DNA of 64,000 nucleotides, taken from assembly GCA_964371055.1 (NCBI GenBank), contig CAYJLF010000004.1:62001-126000 (forward strand), written 5' to 3'. The stretch is from CAYJLF01 sp964371055 (GTDB lineage: Bacteria > Eisenbacteria > RBG-16-71-46 > CAIMUX01). The translations under genes and the position numbers were made by a program. Below the pieces are notes generated by a model that saw nothing but the letters and a program-made list of their open reading frames with translations, was not told the DNA's origin and searched no databases. Each line of letters begins with the position of its first letter. The stretch's first letter is position 1. Shown one piece after another: positions 52,878 through 61,867 of the stretch.

Positions 52878-53857
52878 CGCTCGTCCTCCTGCAGGGTCAG
52901 GCGGCGGAAGATCGCCTCGAGCCCGGCCGACCCCGTACCCCACTCGAGCAGCTCCCACTCGCGTGCGAGGGAAAGCTCGAGCAGGGCTCTCGCCTCGGCC
53001 CTCGGCAGGCCTCGCCGCAACTCATAGACGCGATGCGGTGAGCTCGCGGTCTCCTGCTCCACGAGTCCGAACCGGGCCGCCTCCTCGCCGGAAGGTGGAT
53101 CGGGGCAGCGCAATCGTGCCCACTGTACCGCGACGTTCGTGCCGGCCAGTTCTCCGGGATGTCCCTCGCCCACCGTGCGGCCGCGGCTCATGATCAGCAC
53201 CCGGTCGCAGACCTCAAGCGCCTCGGACAGGATGTGCGTGGAGAGGAGGACCGCGCGGGAACGCCCGAGCTCGCGCAGGAGCGCGCGAAAATCGTGGATC
53301 TGGTTCGGATCGAGTCCCGAGGTCGGCTCGTCGAGGATGAGAATGTCCGGGTTTCCCAACAGGGCCTGCGCGAGTCCGACGCGCTGCCGGTAACCCCGGG
53401 AGAGATTGCCGCAGGGGCGGTGACGGACCGCGTCGAGATCCAACTGCGCGATGACCCGCTCCACCTCGTGTCCGGGATCAGGGACCTGCTTGAGTCCGGC
53501 GAAGAAGGCCAGATAGCGCCGGACGGGCATCTCCGCATAGAGGGGAACCGATTCGGGGAGGTACCCGAGCCGCTGCCGCGCCTCCCGCCCTTCGGCCAGA
53601 ACGTCGTGCCCGTGCAGGCGGATCGAGCCGGCGTCGGGATACTGGAAGCCGATCAGCATCCGGAGGGCCGTCGACTTGCCGGCTCCGTTCGGCCCGAGCA
53701 GCCCGAGGACCTCACCGCGTCGGACCACGAAGGAGAGATCAGCCACCGCAGGAACCGGGCCATAGGCCTTGCAGAGCCCCGCCGCCTCCACCAGCAGATC
53801 GGCCGCGTCGGCGGGGTTCGGGGCGCCGGTGCCAGGCGCATCGGTGGCGGTTGGCAT
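52874..53857 (-). CDS. ABC transporter ATPase (GldA/NatA-like)
   Basis: 327 residues. Walker A GPNGAGKST, Q-loop LGYLPESVPLY, signature LSRGYRQRVGLAQALL, Walker B ILILDEPTSGLDPNQ and switch His in LLSTHILSE are all present. The last 95 residues form the usual C-terminal regulatory region of ABC-2 ATPases. GGGGAGGA lies about 10 bases before the ATG. First gene of a four-gene operon (ATPase, permease, GldG-like, DUF4340). Confidence 0.93.
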   Translation of the reverse strand: MPTATDAPGTGAPNPADAADLLVEAAGLCKAYGPVPAVADLSFVVRRGEVLGLLGPNGAGKSTALRMLIGFQYPDAGSIRLHGHDVLAEGREARQRLGYLPESVPLYAEMPVRRYLAFFAGLKQVPDPGHEVERVIAQLDLDAVRHRPCGNLSRGYRQRVGLAQALLGNPDILILDEPTSGLDPNQIHDFRALLRELGRSRAVLLSTHILSEALEVCDRVLIMSRGRTVGEGHPGELAGTNVAVQWARLRCPDPPSGEEAARFGLVEQETASSPHRVYELRRGLPRAEARALLELSLAREWELLEWGTGSAGLEAIFRRLTLQEDER

Positions 53858-53987
53858 GCTTGTCCGATCCTCCCCGTATCCGGTACGCTTCCACCATGGA
53901 CCGCTCAAGAAACGGCGGCCCCCGGCCGATGACAAAGGAAGCCCGCTGTCCTTCGCGGCAGTCTAACGAAGAGGAAGCCCACCGGCA

Positions 53988-55361
53988 ATGCGACACGACC
54001 TGCGGCGGCGTCCGACGACAGCCGTTCCGGCCTGGCGAACTCTGATCCTCGTCGCGGGCTGCCTCAGCTTGTTCCTCCGGCCCGGTCCGGCGCATGCCCT
54101 GGGATCCGGCGAATTCCCCTGCCCCCCTGAGCTGCAGCCCCGGGTCGAGTTCTGGATCCGCATCTTCGCCGAGTTCTCCAAGGACCAGAGAGTCATCCAC
54201 GACGGCCGCTACCCCTGGGTGATCTACGAGGTCCTCGACGTGACGGGACTGACCCAGCCGCAGATCAAAGCTCAGGTCGAGCGGAAGCGGAAGCACTACG
54301 CCGCGATCCTCGAGGGCATGGCCGGACGTCCCCCCGCCGCCTATGCGGCCGAAGAGAGGCGTCTGGCGCAGTTGCTGGAGGGGCTTCCGGAAGGCGCACG
54401 GTTCACGAACGCGGGTGGACGCGTGCGCAGCCAGCCCGGCATCCGGGAGCAGTTCCACGCCGGCCTGCAGCGGGCCGGCCGCTATCGACATGCCATGGAG
54501 GAGATCCTGGCCGCGGCCGCCGTGCCGCCCGAACTCCTGCACCTCCCCCATGTGGAGTCTTCCTTCCACCCGCAAGCGATGTCCAAAGCCGGAGCGAGCG
54601 GGCTCTGGCAGTTCATGCCGGCGACCGGGCGGCGCTTCCTGCGGGTCCAGCCCGATCTCGACGAACGCCTCGACCCGATCCGATCGACGGAGGCTGCCGC
54701 ACGCTATCTCGCGGACGCCCGACAGACCCTGGGGAGCTGGCCGCTGGCCGTCGTCGCGTACAACCACGGAGTGGCGGGGGTGGCCCGCGCCCGTGGGAAG
54801 ACGGGCGGCACCGACATCGCGCGCATCCTGCTCGAGTACGACGGCCCCAGCTTCGGGTTCGCCTCGCAGAACTTCTATTGCGAGTTCCTCGCCGCGATCG
54901 AAGTCGGAGAGCATCCCGAGAAGTACTTCGGCGGCGAGGTCGCGTGCGATCTGCCCTGGGTCTACCACGAGTTCGAGCTGCCGCACCACGTGCGTTGGAA
55001 CGCCCTCGCTCGCGGTTTCGGGATCGATTCCGAAGAACTGGCTGCGTTCAATCCCGCCGTCGGCGGCAGCTATCTTCGCGATGCCAGGCCGTTGCCCCGG
55101 GGTTATCGTTTGAGGCTCCCCTCGCTTCGATCGACGGACGCGCACGCCCTCTACGCGGCGCTCCCGGCGTCGGAGAAGCTCGATCGAGTCCCCGAGACGG
55201 ATCGCTATCGAGTGCGCTCCGGCGACACCCTCGGCGCGATCGCCCGCCGCCATCGGGTCCGTCTTCCCGCCCTCCTTCGTGCCAACGGGCTCACCATGAA
55301 CTCCAAGATCCGTCCGGGTCAGTTGCTGGTCCTGCCGGAGGGATCCTCCGGACGACTTTGA
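53988..55361 (+). CDS. MltD-like lytic transglycosylase with LysM domain
   Basis: 457 residues. Signal peptide (TLILVAGCLSLFLRPGPAHA). The SLT family 1 domain has catalytic E190 (LPHVESSFHPQAMSKAGA) and the following SGLWQFMPATGRRF and AVVAYNHGVAG. A C-terminal LysM (YRVRSGDTLGAIARRHRVR, then NSKIRPGQLLVLP) binds peptidoglycan. It cleaves the glycan backbone in the periplasm. It is transcribed divergently from the ABC operon, 130 bases apart. The ATG lacks a strong Shine-Dalgarno (AGGAAG about 14 bases upstream). Confidence 0.9.
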   Translation: MRHDLRRRPTTAVPAWRTLILVAGCLSLFLRPGPAHALGSGEFPCPPELQPRVEFWIRIFAEFSKDQRVIHDGRYPWVIYEVLDVTGLTQPQIKAQVERKRKHYAAILEGMAGRPPAAYAAEERRLAQLLEGLPEGARFTNAGGRVRSQPGIREQFHAGLQRAGRYRHAMEEILAAAAVPPELLHLPHVESSFHPQAMSKAGASGLWQFMPATGRRFLRVQPDLDERLDPIRSTEAAARYLADARQTLGSWPLAVVAYNHGVAGVARARGKTGGTDIARILLEYDGPSFGFASQNFYCEFLAAIEVGEHPEKYFGGEVACDLPWVYHEFELPHHVRWNALARGFGIDSEELAAFNPAVGGSYLRDARPLPRGYRLRLPSLRSTDAHALYAALPASEKLDRVPETDRYRVRSGDTLGAIARRHRVRLPALLRANGLTMNSKIRPGQLLVLPEGSSGRL

Positions 55362-55462
55362 CCACGCTCCGGATCGCGGGGAGGCCCGCCGGACCGCCCT
55401 GAGGACGATTCCGATCCCGTTGCCTCGCGAGCCGCATCCTCTCCCCTTTTCTCTCAATCTGC

Positions 55463-55545
55463 CCCCCGGGGTGAACGATAACTCCAAAGCGGAGCGGCGC
55501 TACGCCGAGGCGTCCGCCGCCCGAGGCCCAAAGTTCACCCGGGGG
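55463..55545 (+). promoter_or_regulatory. Long inverted repeat in the cheX leader that covers the ribosome binding site
   Basis: CCCCCGGGGTGAAC (55463-55476) pairs with GTTCACCCGGGGG (55533-55545), one base unpaired. The 56-base interior folds into further stems (CTCC/GGAG and CGGCG/CGCCG). The right arm contains the G-run serving as Shine-Dalgarno for cheX, so pairing would block translation. The form is that of a riboswitch or thermosensor; no known class was recognised. Confidence 0.6.
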
Positions 55546-55550
55546 AGATG

Positions 55551-56039
55551 ATGATCGCCCAACTCCTGAATCCGTTCATCGAAAGTGTGTACTCCCTGTG
55601 CTCCACCATGCTGAATTGCGATGTCGAGCGGGGTCAACCCGCCCTCGCCGGCTTCACGCCGGTGCATGGCGACATCACGGCCCTGATCGGATTGAGCGGC
55701 CCGACCCGGGGCACGGTCGCGCTGTCGTTCCCGCACCCCACGGCTCACGCCATGGTCGGGCGTCTCCTGCAGGTCGACGCGGAGGAGGCGAAGGACAGCG
55801 TCTCCGACGGGGTGGCCGAACTCGTCAACATCGTGGCCGGGCGGGCCAAGGCGAAGCTCAGCGAGGCCGGAGGGGAAGTGGTGAATCTCGGGCTGCCGAC
55901 CGTCATCCGCGGCGGAAACGAGATCCTGGACTTCCCCCGCCAAAGCACCTGGCTTGACGTGCCCTTTCGCAGCGACCTCGGGCCCTTCAACCTGAGGGTC
56001 TCTTTCGAGCAGCATGCCAACAAGGGGGTCGAAGGATGA
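55551..56039 (+). CDS. cheX: CheX-family chemotaxis phosphatase
   Basis: 162 residues. The catalytic pattern E-x-x-N is in VAELVNIVAGRAKAKL, and the start MIAQLLNPFIESVYSLCSTM is typical of CheX. It should dephosphorylate CheY-P. Two adjacent ATGs exist (55548, 55551); the second has better spacing from the G-run. The stop overlaps the cheY ATG. The leader is strongly structured. No other chemotaxis gene is seen, so the pair may serve a non-flagellar pathway. Confidence 0.85.
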   Translation: MIAQLLNPFIESVYSLCSTMLNCDVERGQPALAGFTPVHGDITALIGLSGPTRGTVALSFPHPTAHAMVGRLLQVDAEEAKDSVSDGVAELVNIVAGRAKAKLSEAGGEVVNLGLPTVIRGGNEILDFPRQSTWLDVPFRSDLGPFNLRVSFEQHANKGVEG

Positions 56040-56401
56040 AGGCTCTGGTCGTGGATGATTCCGCTGTCATGCGGAAGGTCATGGTGGGCGCCCTGGCGCG
56101 CGCGGGGATCGAAGATGTGGCGCAGGCGGCTGACGGCAAGGAGGCGGTCGACGCCGTCATGGCGCAGGAGTTCCACCTCGTCCTCCTCGATTGGAACATG
56201 CCGAACATGCTCGGCATCGATGCCCTGCGTGCGATCCGGGCCGCGGGACGCTCGGTCCCGGTGATCATGGTCACGACCGAGGCGGAGAAGACGCGAGTGG
56301 TCGAGGCGCTGAAGGCCGGAGCCAACAACTACGTGATCAAGCCGTTCGAGCCGGCCGCGATCGTGACGAAGATCCAGGAAACGCTGGCCAAGGCGGCCTG
56401 A
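56036..56401 (+). CDS. cheY: CheY-like single-domain response regulator
   Basis: 121 residues. Acidic pair D7-D8, phospho-acceptor D52 (LVLLDWNMPNM), T in MVTTEAE and K in VIKPFEP are all present. No output domain, so it signals by protein contact. Coupled to cheX (ATGA). A hairpin terminator follows about 85 bases downstream. Confidence 0.9.
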   Translation: MKALVVDDSAVMRKVMVGALARAGIEDVAQAADGKEAVDAVMAQEFHLVLLDWNMPNMLGIDALRAIRAAGRSVPVIMVTTEAEKTRVVEALKAGANNYVIKPFEPAAIVTKIQETLAKAA

Positions 56402-56485
56402 CGGCCCGCGCCGCCAAGGGCGAGTCCGGCCCCCGGGCTTTTCTGACCCGGCCGGACCGCCGGCCCCGGCCGTCCCGGGACCTGC

Positions 56486-56507
56486 AGCCTCCCGCCTTCG
56501 GGAGGCT
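56486..56507 (+). terminator. Hairpin terminator of cheX-cheY
   Basis: AGCCTCCCG pairs perfectly with CGGGAGGCT around a CCTT loop and is followed by a pyrimidine-rich CTCTCTTC tail on the plus strand. Confidence 0.7.
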
Positions 56508-56547
56508 CTCTCTTCGATCACGCCCCCTGGCCCGTCCGCGCGTGAGC

Positions 56548-56577
56548 TTGTTCCCCGGGATGGTGCCGTGGTACATT
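56548..56577 (+). promoter_or_regulatory. Candidate sigma-70 promoter of proS
   Basis: TTGTTC (56548-56553), an 18-base spacer and TACATT (56572-56577) lie 47 bases before the proS ATG. Moderate match. Confidence 0.45.
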
Positions 56578-56623
56578 CCGGCGACTTTTCCGCGGCAGTC
56601 GCGGGAGGAGGAAGGAAGACCCG

Positions 56624-58072
56624 ATGAGCTCCGAAACGATCACGCCTCGCAGCAAAGACTTCTCCCAGTGGTACCTTGACGTCATCCGCGCGGCGGAGCT
56701 GGCCGACCACTCGCCGGTCCGCGGCTGCATGGTCATCCGTCCGGCCGGGTATGCGATCTGGGAGAAGATCCAGCAGGGCCTCGACCGTCGGATCAAGGAG
56801 ACGGGGCATCAGAACGCCTACTTCCCCCTCTTCATCCCGGAGTCGTTCCTGAAGAAGGAAGCGCAACACGTGGAGGGCTTCTCGCCCGAGCTGGCCGTCG
56901 TGACGCACGGCGGCGGCAAGGAGCTGGAGGAGCCGCTCGTCGTCCGGCCGACTTCGGAGACGATCATCTACGCGATGTACGCGAAGTGGATCATGTCCTA
57001 CCGCGATCTGCCGCTTCTCATCAACCAATGGGCGAACGTCGTGCGGTGGGAGATGCGGACGCGTCTCTTCCTCCGTACGACGGAGTTCCTCTGGCAGGAG
57101 GGGCACACGGCCCATGCCGACGAGGCCGACGCCGAGCGCGAGACGTTGCAGATGCTGGATGTCTACCGCGACTTCGCCGAGACCGAGATGGCCTTGCCGG
57201 TGATGCCCGGGCGCAAGACCGACGCGGAGAAGTTCGCCGGGGCGCTCCGCACCTACTCGATCGAGGCGATGATGCAGGACGGGAAGGCGCTCCAGGCCGG
57301 GACGTCGCACAACCTCGGGACGAACTTCGCGGTGCCGTTCAACGTGCGCTACCAGGATGAACACGGGCAGATGCAGTACTGCTGGATGACCTCCTGGGGT
57401 GTCTCGACCCGGCTGGTCGGTGCCCTCATCATGGCGCATTCGGACGACAATGGGCTGGTGCTGCCGCCCCGCCTGGCTCCCCTCGGTGCCGTCATCGTCC
57501 CGATCTGGACTTCGGACGAGGAGAAGGCGCTCACGCTCGAGGCGGCCGACCGGATCCGTCGGTCGCTGGCCGATTGCTCGACGGTGAAGATCGACGATCG
57601 TGACCAGATGCGGCCGGGGTGGAAGTACGCGGAGTGGGAGGCGCGCGGGGTGCCGGTCCGGATCGAGGTCGGACCGAAGGATGTCGCCAAGGGCCAGGCC
57701 GTGCTCGTACGGCGTGACAATCGGAAGAAGGAGTTCGTGCCGGTGGATCAGCTACCGACGGCCCTGACGCGGATCCACACCGAGATGCAGCGCGACCTGA
57801 TGCAACGTGCGCTGGAATTCCGCGAGGCCCACACCGCGCCGGTCGATAGCTGGGACGCGTTTCGCGCGAGGATGGAGGCGGGTGAAGGGTTCGCCCTCGC
57901 CCACTGGTGCGGGCAGGGCTCCTGCGAGGCGGCGGTCAAGGATGAGACCAAGGCTACCATCCGAAACATTCCGCTGGCGCGGCTGCGAGGCGAGTTGCCG
58001 GACGAGCCCGGCCGGTGCGTCCGCTGTTCGGATCCATCCCCCTATCGCGTGGTCTGGGGCATCGCCTACTGA
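56624..58072 (+). CDS. proS: Prolyl-tRNA synthetase, archaeal/eukaryotic-like type
   Basis: 482 residues; GGAGGAAG before the ATG. Class II motifs are visible: RPTSETIIYAMYAKW, motif 2 RWEMRTRLFLRTTEFLWQEG and motif 3 region AGTSHNLGTNF. There is no editing (INS) domain between motifs 2 and 3, unlike E. coli ProS, and the C-terminus carries a Cys cluster (HWCGQGSCEAA, GRCVRC) and ends with the terminal VVWGIAY typical of the archaeal-type (ProS type 3) enzyme. It charges tRNA-Pro. The insertion sequence begins four bases after its stop codon. Confidence 0.96.
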   Translation: MSSETITPRSKDFSQWYLDVIRAAELADHSPVRGCMVIRPAGYAIWEKIQQGLDRRIKETGHQNAYFPLFIPESFLKKEAQHVEGFSPELAVVTHGGGKELEEPLVVRPTSETIIYAMYAKWIMSYRDLPLLINQWANVVRWEMRTRLFLRTTEFLWQEGHTAHADEADAERETLQMLDVYRDFAETEMALPVMPGRKTDAEKFAGALRTYSIEAMMQDGKALQAGTSHNLGTNFAVPFNVRYQDEHGQMQYCWMTSWGVSTRLVGALIMAHSDDNGLVLPPRLAPLGAVIVPIWTSDEEKALTLEAADRIRRSLADCSTVKIDDRDQMRPGWKYAEWEARGVPVRIEVGPKDVAKGQAVLVRRDNRKKEFVPVDQLPTALTRIHTEMQRDLMQRALEFREAHTAPVDSWDAFRARMEAGEGFALAHWCGQGSCEAAVKDETKATIRNIPLARLRGELPDEPGRCVRCSDPSPYRVVWGIAY

Positions 58073-58076
58073 GACA

Positions 58077-58097
58077 GTTGTGGCACGAATTCCGGTG
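58077..58097. repeat. Left terminal inverted repeat of the insertion sequence
   Basis: Starts GTTGTGGCACGAATTCCGG, four bases beyond the proS stop codon. It matches the right end perfectly over the first 11 bases. Confidence 0.85.
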
Positions 58098-58271
58098 TTG
58101 TCCTGAGCTGACGGGACAGCTCCTGGGCCTCCCTCGAGGCGCTGGGTCGTGCCGAGGCACGCAGGTTGATGGGATATCGCCGCGCGCTGGCTTCAGCCGG
58201 CGATGGGCGATGCCGATCGACGTCTGCGTTGCGGATCGGGAACGTGCGCTGACGTGCGCGCCGCCCTTCTC

Positions 58272-59579
58272 TCAGAACGCGAACCGCCGATCGTGCGTCG
58301 TCTGCCGGTCCCCCAGGGCGAGCGTGCGGACCCTTCGCCAGTAGTATTTCCACCAGACGCCGGGAAGCAGGTGGCGCCGGGGAAAGTACCGCTCGCGAAA
58401 CAGATCGTCCCAGTGGAGGCGCCGATCGAGGATCCCGGCGCGCATGGCGGCGGTCTCCCCCGGTTTCTTCTCCCGCCGTGACTTGATGTAGTTGCGCCAG
58501 ACGGTGAAGAGGGCGAGGCGCTCGATCATGGCCTGGCGCCTCTTGCTGAAGGCGATGGTCTCTCGGCGGTGATTGGCTCCGTGGTGGCGGAGGAGCAGAT
58601 CGGCGAGGTTGACGGGGAAGAGGGGGTTGGCTCGAGAGCGCGGGTCGGTGGAGGGGGTGACGAGGCGGTGGAGGCGGAGGTGGGGGTACTCACGGTGCAG
58701 TCGAGAGAAGGAACGTCCGTAGGCCGGGTGATCGTCGCTGTGGAACCAGGCATCGAACCGAGAACGCCGGGCGAGCCGGGCCTCGGCGGCTCCGGGGCCT
58801 GGGCCTGCGCCCTTCTCTCCTGGATCCTCTGCCCGCCCCCACGGCATCTGCCGCCCGACCGTCCGCAGGAGTTCGAGGATCCCCTCCTCCACCGCCTTCG
58901 GATCCGGCCTTCCCAGGGTGGCTTCCAACTCTGCGCGCCGGATCTTCTGCGCCGGCGTCATCGTTCCCTTGCGGCGCAACGGGCTGTCGGTGAAGTGGTA
59001 GAGGAACCAACTCTGGTGACCCGCCGCGAGGTTGAGGTGGCAGGGGAAGAACTGGGAGTACTCGAAGGTCTCGAAGCCGTCGAAGGCGATCGGCTCGGTG
59101 ATGACCTTTCCCTCCAGGATCTGGCGGTGGAAGAGCAGACAGTGTCTTCCGGCGCGGGCGAGGTGTCGGGCGACGGTGGGATGGGAGGTGCCAAGTTCCC
59201 GGGCGATCTGTCGGAGTCCCGCGCCGGCGATGGAGAGAGAAGCGATGCGCGGGAAGAGGTCGGGGCGGTGGAGCCAGTAGGTGGTCTGGAAGGTTCGGGT
59301 GGAGAACCGGCGTTGGCAGTGGCGGCAGCGGAAGCGCTGGATCCGCCGTCCTTCGGAGGCGTTCCACTCCTGGCCGTCGCGGACATACTTCCAGGACGGG
59401 TCAGGGTGATAGAAAGCGCAGTCTCGGTTCGGGCAGTGAGGTGGGAGGAAGAGACGCGGGCGTCCGCCCGAGCGGCGGGCTGGAGTGGAGCGACGCGAAC
59501 GGATGGAGCGTTGGGCCTCGGTCTGGGGCTCCGGGGGAGGTGCGGCCACCGGGCCAGGGTTGTGTCGGCGAGGCGTCAT
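58272..59579 (-). CDS. Transposase with zinc-finger, HTH and DDE domains
   Basis: 435 residues from ATG at 59579; an in-frame TTG at 59588 is an alternative. An Arg/Pro-rich start is followed by a Cys4 zinc finger (CPNRDC, then CRHC), a helix-turn-helix (GLRQIARELGTSHPTVARHL) and a catalytic region with candidate acidic residues in IAFDGFETFEY, FHSDDHPAYGR and NHRRETIAFSKRRQAMIERL. The order recalls IS1/IS1595-type enzymes. A 100-residue insertion separates the first two acidic motifs. The frame is intact with no programmed shift needed, so the element could be active. Confidence 0.8.
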   Translation of the reverse strand: MTPRRHNPGPVAAPPPEPQTEAQRSIRSRRSTPARRSGGRPRLFLPPHCPNRDCAFYHPDPSWKYVRDGQEWNASEGRRIQRFRCRHCQRRFSTRTFQTTYWLHRPDLFPRIASLSIAGAGLRQIARELGTSHPTVARHLARAGRHCLLFHRQILEGKVITEPIAFDGFETFEYSQFFPCHLNLAAGHQSWFLYHFTDSPLRRKGTMTPAQKIRRAELEATLGRPDPKAVEEGILELLRTVGRQMPWGRAEDPGEKGAGPGPGAAEARLARRSRFDAWFHSDDHPAYGRSFSRLHREYPHLRLHRLVTPSTDPRSRANPLFPVNLADLLLRHHGANHRRETIAFSKRRQAMIERLALFTVWRNYIKSRREKKPGETAAMRAGILDRRLHWDDLFRERYFPRRHLLPGVWWKYYWRRVRTLALGDRQTTHDRRFAF

Positions 59580-59680
59580 ACCCCGCAAGGGAGCGAGAAC
59601 CGGGCCGGAGGCGCATGAAGATCGTGCTACGGTTACGACACACGCAACCGCAACGGGAACCGGGAGTTGTCGCCGGGAGT

Positions 59681-59701
59681 CCCCAGGATGCGTGCCACAA
59701 C
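59681..59701. repeat. Right terminal inverted repeat of the insertion sequence
   Basis: Ends in CGTGCCACAAC; the next base begins the TAG stop codon (59702-59704 on the minus strand) of the beta-propeller gene. Confidence 0.85.
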
Positions 59702-61867
59702 CTACCGGTCCGCGATCCAGGCACGATGGAGACCACGATTGCCTGCGGCGTCCTGCGCCCGGATGACGATCCAGGATCCGACCTCTTCCGGCCGCAGCGC
59801 GACCTGACCGCGAAAACGCTCCGCCCGCGTGTCGAGAAGCCCGTCCTCGGGCAGAAGGCGCTGGAACGCCCCGCCGTCGACCGACGCATCAACGCGCCGT
59901 ACGGGGGAAATCGCATCGGTGGCGAGCCCGCTGACCTCGATGAGACGATCGGGCAGGAGGCGGACCTCGATGTCGGACAGAACGGGAGGAACGCTGTCGA
60001 CGCGGAACGATGGGGTCAGCCGGCTGTCGGTCAGCGCCTCCTTCACTCCATTCGACGGCGCGTCGGAGACCGTCACCCGGATCTCGTACTCGCCGTCCGG
60101 CAGTAGTCCCTCGTCCAGCGTCCAGGCGCGGTCCCGCAGATCCCGGGCCAGACGCCGGAAGGCCGTCTCCCCCGCCTCGCGAATTTCCAGGGTGGTCATG
60201 AGCTCGTCTCCGTCCGCGTCGCTGGCGTCCCACACCAGCGACCGGAGGCGGCGCACCCAGCCGGGGACATCCTCGGCCGTCGCCTTCACGACACCCGGCG
60301 GCGGCAGGTTGTAGTCGATTTCGATGCCGGAGGCGAGGACCTGCGTCAGCCCCCCGCGCGCGGGGTCTCCCCCGAGAAAGGTCGGCTCGTCCGGGGAGAG
60401 CCGGATCTGGCTGAGGACAGGGGGAGTGTTGATCATCGCGGCCGCGATCTCGACCCGGCGCAGCGACCGCGGTTCGCCGCCGGAACTCTGGAAGGACGCA
60501 CGCCACTGCAGGCACCGGCCCGGCGGGCTCGAGACCTTCGAGGCGTCACCGTCGCGCTCCGCCGTGGTCCACTCCGACCACGACTCATCGGGCTCCGAGG
60601 TATACCCGCTCCTCGTCTCGAAGCGCACCCCGTCGAGCGGGAGAGATCCGGTCCAGCGCAGCGCTCCCCAGACCGCCTGATCGCCGGCATCGATCACGCG
60701 TCCGGTGATCGAGCCCTCTTCGGCCGGTTCCGCCGTCAGTCGGTAGATCCTCCCCGGGTTCCCGGTTCCGGCCCAGATGGCGGATCCCTGCACCGCGAGT
60801 GAGAGAACCTGTTCCTCCTCCGCGCGCCAGACCAGCGAGGCGCGCCCGGCCCGGTCGACCCGGTAGACACCCGCCGCGCCGCTGGTCGCCACCAGCACCG
60901 AACCGTCGGGCTCGATCGCCAGCGCGTGGATCATCTTCTCGGGACAGGTCCAGATCCGGCGCACCTGGCCTCGTGCCTCGAGTCGGTAGACCGCCGGTTG
61001 GGCCGAGGGAGCGACGCCGGACCGAGGATCACGGCCGCCAGGTGCAGCGACATCCGCGCCGGGGCCACTCGAGGCCGCAGGCCCGGGATTGGCGGCGAAG
61101 ACGAGTCCGTCGTTCTCGTTCGCGACCAGGGCGACGATCTCCTCCTCGGCCGCGTCGTACCAGATCCTCGCGCTCTTCCGATCGGGGTCGATCTCGAGCA
61201 CCAGCCCGCGTCCGTCCGTGCCCGCCCAGACCCGCCCGGCGGACGAGCCGGCGAGGCAGCGCAACGACAGGTCGGGCGCCTCATAGACCACCTCCCCTTC
61301 CCCGTCCGCGTTGATCCGATAGAGACGACCGCGGTCACCGGTCGCGGCGAGGATCGTGCCGTCATCGCGCGCCAGGAGCGCCAGCACGACCGGCTCGGGA
61401 AGGTCGAACAGCGTGGTGGCGCTCGCTCCGGACTCGAGGCGCATGACGGTGCCGACCGGGGCGCCGGCCGCGTGCACGAGACCACGACGGTCGACGCAGG
61501 CGGCGAAGACCTCCGCGTCGAACAGTTCGCCGAGGCGTTCGGGCTCCTCGTTCTGGCCGGGTCCCTGGCGAAGCACGAGGCCGCCATCGCCGGTGGCCGC
61601 GATGACGCCGCCGCGGCCGTCGGGCACGAGGGTCCAGATCGTCCGCGCGCCGGGATCGGGCGCCGCGATCGGCTTCGGCCCCGGAAACGCGAGTCCCTCG
61701 CTCGTCACGGTCACCCCGGAGAGCTTCCCCCGGGAGAACTCGTCGTATCCCTCCGCCACAAAGAGACGCGTGCGGGCGGCCCCGGCGTCCGCCGCGACGA
61801 GACAGAGCCAGGCGGCGGCCAAAGCGGCCGGCGCCGATCGAAGCGCGTGGTGCCTGCGTGCGGTCAA
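59702..61867 (-). CDS. Secreted beta-propeller protein with C-terminal beta-sandwich domains
   Basis: 721 residues from a TTG start that overlaps the upstream stop (TTGA); GGAGGTGAT lies seven bases upstream, an unusually strong ribosome site. Signal peptide (LAAAWLCLVAADAGA). Residues about 50-400 contain repeated propeller blades (GGVIAATGDGGLVLRQGPG, GTILAATGDRGRLYRI, GSVLVATSGAAGVYRVDRAG). The last 300 residues are beta-sandwich regions with DASDADGDELMTTLEIRE and DGEYEIRVTVSD. It probably binds a surface or periplasmic ligand. It is coupled to the SpoIVB-like protease. Confidence 0.75.
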   Translation of the reverse strand: MTARRHHALRSAPAALAAAWLCLVAADAGAARTRLFVAEGYDEFSRGKLSGVTVTSEGLAFPGPKPIAAPDPGARTIWTLVPDGRGGVIAATGDGGLVLRQGPGQNEEPERLGELFDAEVFAACVDRRGLVHAAGAPVGTVMRLESGASATTLFDLPEPVVLALLARDDGTILAATGDRGRLYRINADGEGEVVYEAPDLSLRCLAGSSAGRVWAGTDGRGLVLEIDPDRKSARIWYDAAEEEIVALVANENDGLVFAANPGPAASSGPGADVAAPGGRDPRSGVAPSAQPAVYRLEARGQVRRIWTCPEKMIHALAIEPDGSVLVATSGAAGVYRVDRAGRASLVWRAEEEQVLSLAVQGSAIWAGTGNPGRIYRLTAEPAEEGSITGRVIDAGDQAVWGALRWTGSLPLDGVRFETRSGYTSEPDESWSEWTTAERDGDASKVSSPPGRCLQWRASFQSSGGEPRSLRRVEIAAAMINTPPVLSQIRLSPDEPTFLGGDPARGGLTQVLASGIEIDYNLPPPGVVKATAEDVPGWVRRLRSLVWDASDADGDELMTTLEIREAGETAFRRLARDLRDRAWTLDEGLLPDGEYEIRVTVSDAPSNGVKEALTDSRLTPSFRVDSVPPVLSDIEVRLLPDRLIEVSGLATDAISPVRRVDASVDGGAFQRLLPEDGLLDTRAERFRGQVALRPEEVGSWIVIRAQDAAGNRGLHRAWIADR

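Larger units (their letters stand above)
58077..59701. mobile_element. Insertion sequence with DDE transposase, 1625 bp
   Basis: Bounded by inverted ends GTTGTGGCACG (58077-58087 and 59691-59701), perfect over 11 bp and 17 of 21 when extended inward. One minus-strand transposase gene fills most of it. No target duplication is seen in the flanks (ACA before, CTA after). It lies exactly between the stop codons of convergent proS and the beta-propeller gene. An internal hairpin (58105-58122) sits near the left end. Family uncertain, possibly IS1-like. Confidence 0.82.

Noticed and set aside
58060..59715. Target-site duplication of the insertion sequence
   Set aside because: Flanks TGAGACA (left) and CTACCGG (right) share no repeat of 3 bp or more next to the ends.
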